Of a stretch of 64,000 nt of DNA, positions 25,899 through 34,088 are shown piece after piece. Under the pieces are notes generated by a model. The model saw nothing but the letters and a program-made list of their open reading frames with translations. It searched no databases and was not told the DNA's origin. Positions within the stretch are counted from its first letter, which is position 1; each line of letters begins with the position of its first letter. The DNA is taken from assembly GCF_001746295.1 (NCBI RefSeq), contig NZ_MJAH01000024.1:72262-136261 (forward strand), in the 5' to 3' direction. Origin of the DNA: Streptomyces sp. LUP47B. GTDB lineage: Bacteria; Actinomycetota; Actinomycetes; Streptomycetales; Streptomycetaceae. The translations under genes and the position numbers were made by a program.

Positions 25899-25927
25899 AG
25901 CCCCGGACCGTTCAGGGGTCCGGGGCT
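25899..25927 (-). terminator. Terminator with T-tract between kinase and wblE
   Basis: An 11-bp perfect stem (25899-25909 with 25917-25927) closes a 7-base loop. On the minus strand it runs into TTTTT, so it is a classical terminator for wblE transcripts, and the stem can also stop kinase readthrough. Confidence 0.87.
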
Positions 25928-26045
25928 CAAATGCTCGTTGCCAGCGTTTGCTGCGCATCGGGGGTACTGCGCGCTGCGGCTCGGGGGCGGGAGAAGCGTA
26001 CGCGGTGTACGCGCCGCCAAGCTCAGGCTGTGCGGGGCGGGTGTG

Positions 26046-26303
26046 TCAGGCGGAGGCCTGACGGGCCCGGTTGCGGGCGGCACGGCGCTTCATGGCGCGA
26101 CGCTCGTCCTCGCTGAGACCACCCCAGACGCCGGAGTCCTGACCGGACTCGAGCGCCCACTGCAGACACTGATCCATAACGGGGCAGCGACGGCAGACGG
26201 CCTTGGCTTCCTCGATCTGCAGCAGCGCAGGACCGGTGTTGCCGATGGGGAAGAAGAGCTCGGGGTCTTCCTCGCGGCAAACGGCGTTGTGACGCCAGTC
26301 CAT
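26046..26303 (-). CDS. wblE: WhiB-like iron-sulfur transcription factor WblE
   Basis: This 85-residue protein carries the four cluster-binding cysteines C9, C37, C40, C46 (CxxC in AVCRRCPVMDQC) and the GVWGG turn, followed by a basic tail (MKRRAARNRARQ) for DNA binding. WhiB-like proteins bind a 4Fe-4S cluster and act with the principal sigma factor. Its short length, internal sequence and location next to the histidine kinase match wblE (SCO5240). AAGGAGAGG precedes ATG 26303. Its promoter is in the 320-bp upstream spacer. Confidence 0.93.
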   Translation of the reverse strand: MDWRHNAVCREEDPELFFPIGNTGPALLQIEEAKAVCRRCPVMDQCLQWALESGQDSGVWGGLSEDERRAMKRRAARNRARQASA

Positions 26304-26623
26304 GGCTGCTACCTCTCCTTGGTATTACGTGCAAGTTGCTTGTGAATGTGAACGCTTTCACGAATCCCTCAACAAGTGAAGGGCCGTCCGCCGAGTCTTC
26401 CCCGGCGTGGTCCTTGGATTGAAGAGGGGTTCCGGTGGTCTGTGGACGCTGGTGTTGCGGGCTGTCCCGACCGCCACGTAGAGACTCGCAAACCTCAGCG
26501 GCGGATACAACCCCTTCCGGAAAGTTTTTTTTGATTCCTCGGTGTCGACTAGGTCACAGCCGTACTTCCATGGGGTGGACCCTGGTCTAAACGTTCGAGT
26601 GAAAGGACTTTAGCCCCTTCTGC
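26304..26623. other. wblE promoter spacer
   Basis: This 320-bp spacer between wblE and the lipid kinase has no gene. It is less GC-rich than its surroundings, with an 8-T run at 26525-26532, the dyad GTGAA-N4-TTCAC at 26348-26361, and a dre-like half-site (CTGGTCTA, 26582-26589). I infer it holds the promoters of wblE. Confidence 0.5.
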
Positions 26624-27592
26624 TCACACAATCACACGCAGTGCACGGCGTACGCCTGTGAACGTCACGCTCGTACGCAGTCCAAGGTGGTCGCCGTCCA
26701 TCTGGAGGGGCAGAGGCACCTTCGAATGCAAGGTGAACTGGTCCAGGTCATGCAGGGACACGGCGTGCTTGCCACGGGGTCCGCGTTCGGGGGACGAAGT
26801 GAGCAACTGGGTGCCATATCGGGTGATCGCGGCCGTCGTCATACGGCTGAGCCCCAGTACGTCGAGGCCTTTATCGAACGAGGCCTTAGGTGACGCGTAC
26901 ATCGGGTGATTGCCGAGGAAGGTCCACGGAGAGGTGTTCGAGACTATGGAAAGGACCAGATCGGTCACCGGCTCCTCGTCCGGACGCTCCACGGTGATCG
27001 TCCCGTGCCGGCGGTGCGCCTCGCCGAAGAACTGGCGCAGCGCCTGGCGGACGTAGAGAGCGTGGGTGGACTTCCTGCCGCGCTCACGCTGCTGCTCGAC
27101 CCGCCCGACCACACCGGCGTCGAATCCGAGCCCCGCGTTGAAGGTGAACCAGCGTCCCGGGACGGCCTCGTCCTCGGTGCCCGGCGTACCGGAGGCCAGA
27201 CCCAGGCCGACCGTACGCTCGCCGCCGTCGCGCAGCGCGTCCAGGAGGGCGCCGGTTGCCTCGACGGCGTCGTTGGGCAGGCCGAGGGCTCGGGCGAAGA
27301 CGTTGGTGGAGCCGCCGGGGACCACGGCGAGGCCGGGGAGGTGCTCGGGGGCGGGGCCGGCGTGCAGGAGACCGTTGACCACCTCGTTGACCGTGCCGTC
27401 GCCGCCCAGGGCCACGACCAGGTCGATGTCCTTGCTCTCCGCGGCCTGCCTGCCCAGGTCGCGCGCGTGGCCGCGGTACTCGGTGGTGACCGCTTCCAGT
27501 TTCATCTCGCTCGCGAGCGCGTGGATCAGGACATCGCGCGTACGTGCGCTTGTGGTGGTTGCCGCCGGATTGACCACGAGAAGTGCACGCAT
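26624..27592 (-). CDS. Diacylglycerol kinase-family lipid kinase
   Basis: This 322-residue protein begins MRALLVVNPAATTTS and has the nucleotide-binding signature ALGGDGTVNEV near residue 73 and PGGSTNVFARAL near 108, both diagnostic for DagK/sphingosine-kinase-like lipid kinases. It probably phosphorylates diacylglycerol to phosphatidate; the lipid substrate is not proven. ATG 27592 is preferred over the longer frame to 27646 because TACGCT (27600-27605 on the minus strand) ends 7 nt before it, giving a leaderless start. It is divergent from the membrane protein at 27762. Confidence 0.92.
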   Translation of the reverse strand: MRALLVVNPAATTTSARTRDVLIHALASEMKLEAVTTEYRGHARDLGRQAAESKDIDLVVALGGDGTVNEVVNGLLHAGPAPEHLPGLAVVPGGSTNVFARALGLPNDAVEATGALLDALRDGGERTVGLGLASGTPGTEDEAVPGRWFTFNAGLGFDAGVVGRVEQQRERGRKSTHALYVRQALRQFFGEAHRRHGTITVERPDEEPVTDLVLSIVSNTSPWTFLGNHPMYASPKASFDKGLDVLGLSRMTTAAITRYGTQLLTSSPERGPRGKHAVSLHDLDQFTLHSKVPLPLQMDGDHLGLRTSVTFTGVRRALRVIV

Positions 27593-27761
27593 GGGTTGCA
27601 GCGTACCTACTGGGTGGTACCGGGCACAGGCCGAGGTAGGGATCACGTAAGACTCCGGTGCGTGAACCTTGCCACGGGGGCGTGAGGCAACCCGCGTGCG
27701 GCGGTGTGCGTTGCCCGCTCCTCACCCGTGAGGCGCCGGGGACGAGGGCTACCCTTCAGGG

Positions 27762-28211
27762 GTGAGCAGCGAGCAGACCCCCGCCACCCCCGAGACCGCC
27801 GGTCCGCGCCCGCGGCGCCTGACCTACGCCGCCGCCCTGGCCGCACTGGAAGGGCTCGCGCTCGTCGCGGGCGGCGTCTGGATGCTCGTGGAGGGCCTCG
27901 TCGGTGACCCGGACGACCGGCCGTCGGCCGTCACCGGGGGTGTCACGCTGATCGTCCTCGCGCTGCTGCCGCTCCTCGCCGCGCGTGGGCTGCTGGCCCG
28001 GCGCAGCTGGAGCCGGGGGCCGGCCGTCATCACGCAGATCATGGCCCTGCCCGTCGCCTACAACCTCCTCCGGGCCGACAGCGTGGCGATCCCGGCGGGC
28101 ATCGCCCTCGCGGTCGTCGCGGTGGCCGCGCTGATCCTCCTGATCAACCCGGCGACGACCCAGGCCCTCGGCATCAGGGGCCCGGGACGGGCACAGGACG
28201 GCAAGCAGTAG
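27762..28211 (+). CDS. Four-helix integral membrane protein
   Basis: This 149-residue protein has four hydrophobic segments (ALAALEGLALVAGGVWML, GVTLIVLALLPLLAARGLL, AVITQIMALPVAYNLL, AGIALAVVAVAALILLI) between a Pro-rich N-terminus and a basic C-terminus. The GTG start lies 6 nt after TACCCT, so it is probably leaderless. It is a common Streptomyces membrane protein with no assigned function; nothing here suggests transport or catalysis. Confidence 0.8.
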   Translation: MSSEQTPATPETAGPRPRRLTYAAALAALEGLALVAGGVWMLVEGLVGDPDDRPSAVTGGVTLIVLALLPLLAARGLLARRSWSRGPAVITQIMALPVAYNLLRADSVAIPAGIALAVVAVAALILLINPATTQALGIRGPGRAQDGKQ

Positions 28212-28727
28212 CGGTAGAGGTGCGGGCGGCGTACGCCCACCGGTGGGCGAGCCGCGGCTGCCGGCTCTGCGTGCCGAGGCGGCGGGCAGCGGCCGTAGGG
28301 CTCTCGGCGGCTGCATGGTCGCGGCGAGTCGTCGCAGCCGCTCCCGGGTACGGGCGTCGGATCGATCCGCGGGCGAGCGTCGTGGAACCCGGGTGCGTAC
28401 GGCGAGTGCGGTGCCGGTGGGCACCGCGGCCGTCGATCTGTGCATGGCACTCGGCCGGGGCGGCGGTGGCACGGGGCGAGCGTGGGGCGGTGGGTGCCGT
28501 GGCTGTCAGTCTGGTGGTGCACGGCCGCCGGTCGAGGGCGGCGTTGGAACCTGAAGGGGTGGCGAGCGTCGAGCCGTCGCCCCAGAGCGCCGGTGGCGTC
28601 GCATGGCAGACGCGGTGGACGGGCTCCGGCCTGCTCCCCGGCCCGAGGGCGGCGCCCGGTGGGGAGCGGTGACGTCGGGCCCGTAGTGGAGGTCGCCGGT
28701 CTCGGAGCCGTTCTCCGAGGGCTGGGC
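28212..28727. other. 516-bp spacer without recognisable gene
   Basis: The DNA is extremely G-rich on the plus strand. Open frames exist on both strands but their products are Arg/Ala/Gly-rich with no domain and irregular codon use. It lies between the tail of a plus-strand membrane-protein gene and the tail of sigH, so it may act as a termination zone; I see no clear hairpin with a T-tract. Confidence 0.5.
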
Positions 28728-29759
28728 CTACTCCTCCACCAGCAGCTTCTCCCGGAGCTGGGCCAGGGTGCGGGCCAGCAGGCGGGAGACGTGCATCTGG
28801 GAGATGCCGACTTCCTGGGCGATCTGCGACTGGGTCATGTTGCCGAAGAAGCGGAGGAGGAGGATTCGCTTCTCGCGCGGAGGAAGATCCTCGAGCAGCG
28901 GCTTGAGCGACTCCCGGTACTCGACGCCTTCCAGCGCCTCGTCCTCCGAGCCGAGGGTGTCCGCCACCGCCGGCGACTCGTCGTCCGTGTCGGGGACGTC
29001 CAGGGACAGGGTGGAGTACGCGTTGGCGGACTCCAGGCCCTCCAGGACCTCTTCCTCCGAGATGGCCAGCTTCTCGGCCAGCTCATGGACCGTGGGGGAG
29101 CGGCCGTGCTGTTGGGAGAGTTCCGCCGTGGCCGTCGTGAGAGCCAGGCGCAGTTCCTGCAGGCGCCGCGGCACCCGCACCGCCCAGCCCTTGTCGCGGA
29201 AGTGGCGCTTGATCTCACCCACGACCGTGGGGGTCGCGTAGGTCGAGAACTCCACCCCGCGGTCCGGGTCGAATCGGTCGACCGACTTGATCAGGCCGAT
29301 GGTGGCGACCTGGGTCAGGTCGTCCAGCGGCTCGCCGCGGTTGCGGAAGCGGCGCGCGAGGTGCTCGACGAGCGGCAGGTGCATCCGGACCAGCCTGTTG
29401 CGCAGCTCCGCGTACTCCGGGCTGCCGTCCTTCAGGGCGCGCAGCTCGACGAACAGGGCGCGTGCCCCGCTGCGGTCCTGGGGATCGTGCCGCGGGACCG
29501 GCGTGTTGTTCGCGCCCGCCACGCCGTCCTCTGCGTTTCGCTCGTGCTCGCTCATCGTCCCGCCCGTTGCCCTTCCACGAGCCCTCGCCTCCGTCCGCAC
29601 CGGGACGACCCCGGCCGGCCCTGCCGGAGGCGCACCCTGCACGGCACCTTTCCGATCACGCTGCCCGTCGTCCAGGAGGCCGGTCGCCGTGGTGTCGACG
29701 GCGCCCTGCTCCGGATGCGGCCGGGCCTGCTCGGGGATGCCGTCGATGCCGTCCGCCAT
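28728..29759 (-). CDS. sigH: Stress-response sigma factor SigH (SigB/SigF family)
   Basis: The core (from about ATG 29555) is a complete SigB-type factor: region 2 with LVEHLARRFRNRGEPLDDL, region 3 with SPTVHELAEKL, and region 4 with MTQSQIAQEVGISQMHVSRL. I extend it to ATG 29759 (343 residues) because that N-terminal segment keeps mostly G/C-ending codons; the Met at 29555 would give a 275-residue form. In S. coelicolor, SigH is made as several isoforms with different N-termini and is needed for osmotic stress and septation. The same frame stays open to 30326 across prsH. PrsH lies upstream on the same strand. Confidence 0.93.
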   Translation of the reverse strand: MADGIDGIPEQARPHPEQGAVDTTATGLLDDGQRDRKGAVQGAPPAGPAGVVPVRTEARARGRATGGTMSEHERNAEDGVAGANNTPVPRHDPQDRSGARALFVELRALKDGSPEYAELRNRLVRMHLPLVEHLARRFRNRGEPLDDLTQVATIGLIKSVDRFDPDRGVEFSTYATPTVVGEIKRHFRDKGWAVRVPRRLQELRLALTTATAELSQQHGRSPTVHELAEKLAISEEEVLEGLESANAYSTLSLDVPDTDDESPAVADTLGSEDEALEGVEYRESLKPLLEDLPPREKRILLLRFFGNMTQSQIAQEVGISQMHVSRLLARTLAQLREKLLVEE

Positions 29760-29890
29760 GCGTCGGGAACCGCCGGGGCCGTCGTCGCCCAGGCTGTCGG
29801 CGCCGCTCGGGCAAGGAAGGCGGTGTCCGCCCTCGGCCGGCAGCTCCCGTGTGCCGCGCTCTTCGTCCCGCACCGGCCCGTCCCCGTTCC

Positions 29891-30304
29891 TCACGCCGGC
29901 CCGGGTCCCGCGCCGCGCTGTTTGTAGAGGCTGATCGAAACGGTCTTGTCCTCGTCCACGGCCGACGAGACCTTGCCCGCGAGGGCCGAGAGGACGGTCC
30001 AGGCGAAGGTGTCCCGCGAGGGTGCGTGACCGTCCGTGGTCGGGGCCGAGACGGTGACCTCCAGCGAGTCGTCGACGAGTCGGAAGACACAGCTGAGCAC
30101 CGAGCCGGGCACGGCCTGCTGGAGCAGGATCGCGCAGGCCTCGTCCACCGCGATGCGCAGGTCCTCGATCTCGTCGAGGGTGAAGTCCAAACGGGCTGCG
30201 AGGCCGGCCGTGGCCGTCCGCAGCACCGACAGGTAGGCACCCGCGGCCGGCAGCCGGACTTCCACGAAGTCCTGGGTCGCGGGCTCGCCTGCGATCTGGG
30301 ACAC
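29891..30304 (-). CDS. prsH: PrsH, anti-sigma factor antagonising SigH
   Basis: This 137-residue protein has the RsbW/SpoIIAB HATPase-like fold (residues about 30-130). The N-box helix reads LRIAVDEACAILL, so the usual Asn after EAC-x is replaced by Ile, and the DxGxG loop is absent (the equivalent region is SAPTTDGHAPSRDT). It therefore looks unable to act as a classical ATP-dependent kinase while still able to bind its sigma factor. GTG 30304 follows GGAGGTGAG. The gene is 131 bp upstream of the 29759 sigH start, and co-transcription is likely. Confidence 0.9.
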   Translation of the reverse strand: MSQIAGEPATQDFVEVRLPAAGAYLSVLRTATAGLAARLDFTLDEIEDLRIAVDEACAILLQQAVPGSVLSCVFRLVDDSLEVTVSAPTTDGHAPSRDTFAWTVLSALAGKVSSAVDEDKTVSISLYKQRGAGPGPA

Positions 30305-30439
30305 CCTCACCTCCAAGGTGGTACAAGCTTTACGGGGGCCGAGGGTCGCCCCCCGGAGTAACGCGAAGTGTGGTTCAGCGGTGACGCTACCGCGCTCTCG
30401 GCTTTCCTGTCCCCGGGACCCCAACCCCTTGCCGTCACT

Positions 30440-30454
30440 CACAGTAAAACTGTG
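30440..30454. promoter_or_regulatory. Perfect palindrome upstream of prsH-sigH
   Basis: CACAGT-AAA-ACTGTG is a perfect 6-3-6 dyad 136 bp upstream of the prsH start, in the promoter spacer. It looks like an operator; the binding protein is unknown. Confidence 0.45.
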
Positions 30455-30514
30455 AACACGCTCCGTGTCTAGGGGTTTGCGGCTCCAATTGGGAAGAACG
30501 CGCGCCGGGTTGAC

Positions 30515-30540
30515 GTACCCAGACGTCAGACGGTCGAACC
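30515..30540 (-). promoter_or_regulatory. SigB/SigH-type promoter for prsH-sigH
   Basis: On the minus strand GGTTC (30536-30540) is separated by 15 bp from GGGTAC (30515-30520). This fits the SigB-family consensus (GTTT near -35, GGGTAT near -10) and suggests autoregulation by SigH, known for this operon in S. coelicolor. It lies ~210 bp upstream of prsH. Confidence 0.55.
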
Positions 30541-30564
30541 GTCCTGGAACCCGACGATCCAGGG

Positions 30565-30825
30565 TCACACAAGGACATGGTCCACGAAGCACCAACGCCA
30601 GTTCTCACCCGGTTCGTGGGTCCGCATGATCGGGTGGTCGGAGTCCTTGTGGTGCTTCGTCGCGTGTTGTCCCGGCGAGGAGTCGCAGCAGCCGACGTGA
30701 CCGCAGGACAGGCACAGCCGCAGTTGTACCGGGTGGGTACCGTCCCTCAGGCACTCCGGACACGTGTCGGCCAGCGGCTCGGGTTCCGGGTGCGGCAGCG
30801 CCTCGGCGTGCGTGCACTGTTTCAT
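30565..30825 (-). CDS. UBP-type zinc finger protein
   Basis: This 86-residue protein is a single UBP (ubiquitin-hydrolase-type) zinc finger: CTHAE, CPEC, LRLCLSCGHVGCCDSS and HATKHH with DHPIMR supply the Cys/His ligands. Such free-standing domains are frequent in actinobacteria next to cation/proton antiporters, and here the antiporter is divergent 90 bp away. TAACCT (30833-30838, minus strand) ends 7 nt before ATG 30825, so the message is probably leaderless. Function is unknown; redox or regulatory roles are speculation. Confidence 0.88.
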   Translation of the reverse strand: MKQCTHAEALPHPEPEPLADTCPECLRDGTHPVQLRLCLSCGHVGCCDSSPGQHATKHHKDSDHPIMRTHEPGENWRWCFVDHVLV

Positions 30826-30915
30826 GATTGCCAGGTTACGACGGCCGCGCGGGCGGACGCGCACAAAATCGACGAGGGGCGGGCGCACGACGATGAGCGA
30901 GGGCGGGCGAGGGCC

Positions 30916-32511
30916 ATGGACGTGATGCCACTGCTGTTGCTGGTGGCGGGGAGCGCGGCGATCGCCGCGGCCGCCCGACGCACCCCGATTCCGGCGCCAC
31001 TGCTGCTGGTCGCGGCCGGCCTGGTGATCTCGTACGTCCCCGGGGTCCCGGAGTACACGCTCGACCCGGACGTCGTCCTGCCCATCATCCTGCCGCCGCT
31101 GCTGCACTCCGCGGCAACCGACAGCTCCTATCTCGACCTCAGGGCGCAAATGCGGCCCGTGGCGCTGCTGTCGGTGGGATACGTGCTCTTCGCGACCATC
31201 GTCGTCGGCTGGGCGGCGTACCAGATCGTGCCGGGGCTGTCCCTGACCGGGGCTCTCGTGCTGGGGGCCGTGGTGGCGCCGCCGGACGCGGTCGCGGCGA
31301 CGGCGGTGGCACGCCGCGTGGGGCTGCCGTCCCGGATCACGACCATCCTCCAGGGCGAGTCCCTGGTGAACGACGCCACCGCGATCACCGCCTACCGCGT
31401 CGCGCTCGCGGCCGCGGTGGGCGAGGGCGCGACCTGGGCGGGCGGCATCGGCGAGTTCCTGCTCGCGGCGGTCGGCGGCGTCGCGGTCGGCCTGGTGCTG
31501 ATGGTGCCGATCCACTGGCTGCGCACGCATCTCAAGGAGCCGCTGCTGCAGAACACGCTCTCCCTGCTGATCCCGTTCGTCGCCTACGCGGCGGCCGAGC
31601 AGTTCCACGCGTCCGGGGTGCTCGCGGTGGTCGTGGTGGCGCTGTTCCTCGGACACCGCGCGTGGGAGGTCGACTTCGCGACCCGCCTCCAGGAGGCCGC
31701 CGTCTGGAAAATGGTTGCCTTCGTCCTCGAATCGTCGGTGTTCGCCCTCATCGGGCTGCAACTGCCCGTCGTGCTGAAGGGCCTCGGACCGTACGAGGGC
31801 GGCCGCGCCGCCTGGTACGCGGTCGCCGTCTTCCTCGTGGTCGTCGTGTCGAGGTTCGTCTGGGTCTATCCCGCGACCTTCCTGCCGCGCATGCTCTCCG
31901 CGCGGATCCGCAAGCGCGAGGACAATCCCACCTGGAAGGCGCCGTTCGTCATCGCCTGGGCCGGGATGCGGGGCGTGGTCTCGCTGGCGATCGCCTTCTC
32001 GATCCCGGAGCACCTGCACAACGGAGAACCGTTCGCCGGCCGCAACCTGATCCTCTTCCTCACCTTCACCACGGTCATCGGCACCCTCGTCGTCCAGGGC
32101 GTCACCCTGCCTCCGCTGATCCGCTTGCTCAAGCTCCCCGGCCGCGATCAGCAGGCCGAGACCCTGGCCGAGGCCAACGCCCAGGCGCAGGCCTCCAGGG
32201 CCGCCGAACGCCGCCTGGACGAACTCCTCTCCGACGAGCGCAACGCGCTCCCACCGCCCCTCGCCGACCGCCTGCGCATGGTCCTGGACCGGCGCCGCAA
32301 CGCCGTGTGGGAGCGTCTCGGCCAGTCCAACCCCCTCACCGGCGAGACCGTCGACGACACCTACCGCCGGCTGTCCGGGGAGATGATCGGCGCCGAGCGC
32401 GCGGTGTTCGTGAAGCTGCGGGACCTGCGCTACATCGACGACGAGATGCTGCGGACACTGCTGCGCAGGCTGGACCTGGAGGAGGCGGCGGCGTATCGGG
32501 AGGCGGAGTGA
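30916..32511 (+). CDS. CPA1-family Na+/H+ antiporter
   Basis: This 531-residue protein has about 12 membrane helices, then a ~110-residue cytoplasmic C-terminus rich in Arg/Leu/Glu. CPA1 hallmarks are PPLLHSAATDSS, VAPPDAVAATAVARR (ion-binding Asp), GESLVNDATAITAYR and the AGMRGVVSLAIAFSIP loop. It exports Na+ or other monovalent cations for protons. ATG 30916 is chosen since the frame upstream to 30577 is antisense to the zinc-finger gene. The divergent UBP gene is probably functionally linked. Confidence 0.93.
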   Translation: MDVMPLLLLVAGSAAIAAAARRTPIPAPLLLVAAGLVISYVPGVPEYTLDPDVVLPIILPPLLHSAATDSSYLDLRAQMRPVALLSVGYVLFATIVVGWAAYQIVPGLSLTGALVLGAVVAPPDAVAATAVARRVGLPSRITTILQGESLVNDATAITAYRVALAAAVGEGATWAGGIGEFLLAAVGGVAVGLVLMVPIHWLRTHLKEPLLQNTLSLLIPFVAYAAAEQFHASGVLAVVVVALFLGHRAWEVDFATRLQEAAVWKMVAFVLESSVFALIGLQLPVVLKGLGPYEGGRAAWYAVAVFLVVVVSRFVWVYPATFLPRMLSARIRKREDNPTWKAPFVIAWAGMRGVVSLAIAFSIPEHLHNGEPFAGRNLILFLTFTTVIGTLVVQGVTLPPLIRLLKLPGRDQQAETLAEANAQAQASRAAERRLDELLSDERNALPPPLADRLRMVLDRRRNAVWERLGQSNPLTGETVDDTYRRLSGEMIGAERAVFVKLRDLRYIDDEMLRTLLRRLDLEEAAAYREAE

Positions 32512-32575
32512 GGCGGCGGTCCAGCGTGGGCGGCACCGCCGGTCGTGGCGGCCAACAGCCGCCTGTCCGCCCTCC

Positions 32576-33487
32576 TCAGACCTGCTGAGGTGTCCCCGTG
32601 ACGACCGCCACGACGGTCGAGCCGCGCGGGAAGGCGCCTTCGTCTGTCAGGACGACAAGTCCGTACAGCAACTTGGCGACATAAAGACGCTCGACGGGCA
32701 CACCGTGCCGTTCCTCGAAGTCCTCGGCGAACGCTTCGAGTTCGGGAGTGGTGCGGGCGTAACCGCCGAAGTGGAAGCGGTCGTCGAGCCGCCAGTCGCC
32801 GCGCGGACCGCCGAAGGCCTGGTGCTGGAGGGCACTTATGTCCGCCGTCAGGAAGCCGCCTCTCAGGACCGGTACGCCCAGGGCGCGCTGGTCCGGGGAG
32901 AGGCCCGCGGCCAGGCCCGCGAGGGTGCCGCCGGTGCCGCAGGCGATCGCGACGACGTCCGCCCGCCCCGACAGCTCCTCGCCGAGCGCGCGGCACCCCC
33001 GTACGGCGAGGGTGTTGCTGCCGCCCTCAGGGACGACGTACGCGGCCTCTGCGTCCGCCGCGCGCAGCACGCGCGCGAGGACGTCCGGTTCGGTCTTGCG
33101 GCGGTACGTCGACCTGTCGACGAAGTGCAGTCGCATGCCGTCCGCCGTGCAGCGGGCCAGAGAGGGGTTCAGGGGGCGGTCGGCGAGTTCCTGGCCGCGG
33201 ACCAGGCCGATCGTGGGCAGGCCGAGGAGTCGGCCCGCGGCCGCCGAGGCGCGCAGGTGGTTCGAGTACGCGCCGCCGAAGGTGAGGATCGGACGGCCCG
33301 CGGCGGCCGTGAGGTTCGGGGCGAGTTTGCGCCACTTGTTGCCGACGAGGTCCGGGTGGATCAGGTCGTCGCGCTTGAGGAGGAGCCGGACGCCCCGGCG
33401 GGTGAAGCGCTCGTCCTCGACCTCCTGCAGCGGCGACGGGAGCCGGGGACGCAGGGTGGTGAGGTCGGGGACGCCGGGGCTGGACAC
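32576..33487 (-). CDS. PLP-dependent D-cysteine desulfhydrase / ACC deaminase family enzyme
   Basis: This 303-residue protein has the tryptophan-synthase-beta fold. The PLP lysine lies in LVGNKWRKL, the phosphate cup in ACGTGGTLAGLAAGL, and the substrate loop in TFGGAYSNHLRA. Streptomyces proteins of this type are annotated as 1-aminocyclopropane-1-carboxylate deaminase or D-cysteine desulfhydrase, which sequence alone does not separate. GTG 33487 is the start. The amidase gene lies 10 bp upstream on the same strand, suggesting co-transcription. Confidence 0.88.
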   Translation of the reverse strand: MSSPGVPDLTTLRPRLPSPLQEVEDERFTRRGVRLLLKRDDLIHPDLVGNKWRKLAPNLTAAAGRPILTFGGAYSNHLRASAAAGRLLGLPTIGLVRGQELADRPLNPSLARCTADGMRLHFVDRSTYRRKTEPDVLARVLRAADAEAAYVVPEGGSNTLAVRGCRALGEELSGRADVVAIACGTGGTLAGLAAGLSPDQRALGVPVLRGGFLTADISALQHQAFGGPRGDWRLDDRFHFGGYARTTPELEAFAEDFEERHGVPVERLYVAKLLYGLVVLTDEGAFPRGSTVVAVVTGTPQQV

Positions 33488-33497
33488 CGCTTCATTG

Positions 33498-34088
33498 TCA
33501 CTTGAGGCGGTCCCGGATGCGCGCCCGCATCGAGGCCATCGTGAAGCCCCGCGGATCCACCTTTCCCGGCTGCCACTCCAGGTGTCCGATGACCGACCGT
33601 TCCGTCCAGCCGTGGTGGCGGCACACCGCGGCGGAGACCCGCTCGATCGCCGTCAGCTGGGCCGCCGGCCAGGGGTCCTCGCCGTCGCCGAGGTTCTCGC
33701 ACTCGAAGCCGTAGAAGTGGCGGTTGCCGTCCGTGTTGGCCTCGTTGTCGAGGGGGAGCGCCTTCTCCGCGATCACCGCGCGCAGGACGTCGTCGTCGCC
33801 CAGGCCGGCGTGGTTGGCGCGGCCGTAGCCGACGAGATGGACGGTGCCGTCCTTGGTGATGACCCCGTGACAGAGCGGGCCGGGCAGGCCCGTGTAGCCC
33901 TTGCGGCACAGCTCCACCGTCGCCGCGCTGCCCTTCGTCACCGTGTGATGGATCATCACGCCGTGCACCGGACCCCAGGCGCCGACGTGGTTGCGGTTGT
34001 GGTGCTCCCAGTCGCCGACCTCGACGACGGTGGCGCCCTCCGCCCGCAGGACGGCCAGGAATCTGTCCGCGGACATGGGTGAGGCCAT
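33498..34088 (-). CDS. N-acetylmuramoyl-L-alanine amidase (Amidase_2)
   Basis: This 196-residue protein is essentially one amidase_2/PGRP domain. Zn ligands are seen in VMIHHTVTKG and in VIGHLEWQPGKVDP. It would cleave the lactyl-alanine bond of peptidoglycan. No signal peptide is visible, so it may leave by another route or act on internal turnover products. GGAGGGG precedes ATG 34088. Its operon partner is the PLP enzyme downstream. Confidence 0.87.
   Translation of the reverse strand: MASPMSADRFLAVLRAEGATVVEVGDWEHHNRNHVGAWGPVHGVMIHHTVTKGSAATVELCRKGYTGLPGPLCHGVITKDGTVHLVGYGRANHAGLGDDDVLRAVIAEKALPLDNEANTDGNRHFYGFECENLGDGEDPWPAAQLTAIERVSAAVCRHHGWTERSVIGHLEWQPGKVDPRGFTMASMRARIRDRLK

Noticed and set aside
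26578..26593. DasR-like half-site upstream of wblE (CTGGTCTA).
   Set aside because: Only one half-site matches; the second arm is random, so I do not call it an operator.
28220..28672. 150-residue plus-strand open frame in the spacer after the membrane protein.
   Set aside because: Arg/Ala/Gly-rich with scattered Cys and Trp, no ribosome site, no TANNNT leaderless start and irregular third-position GC.
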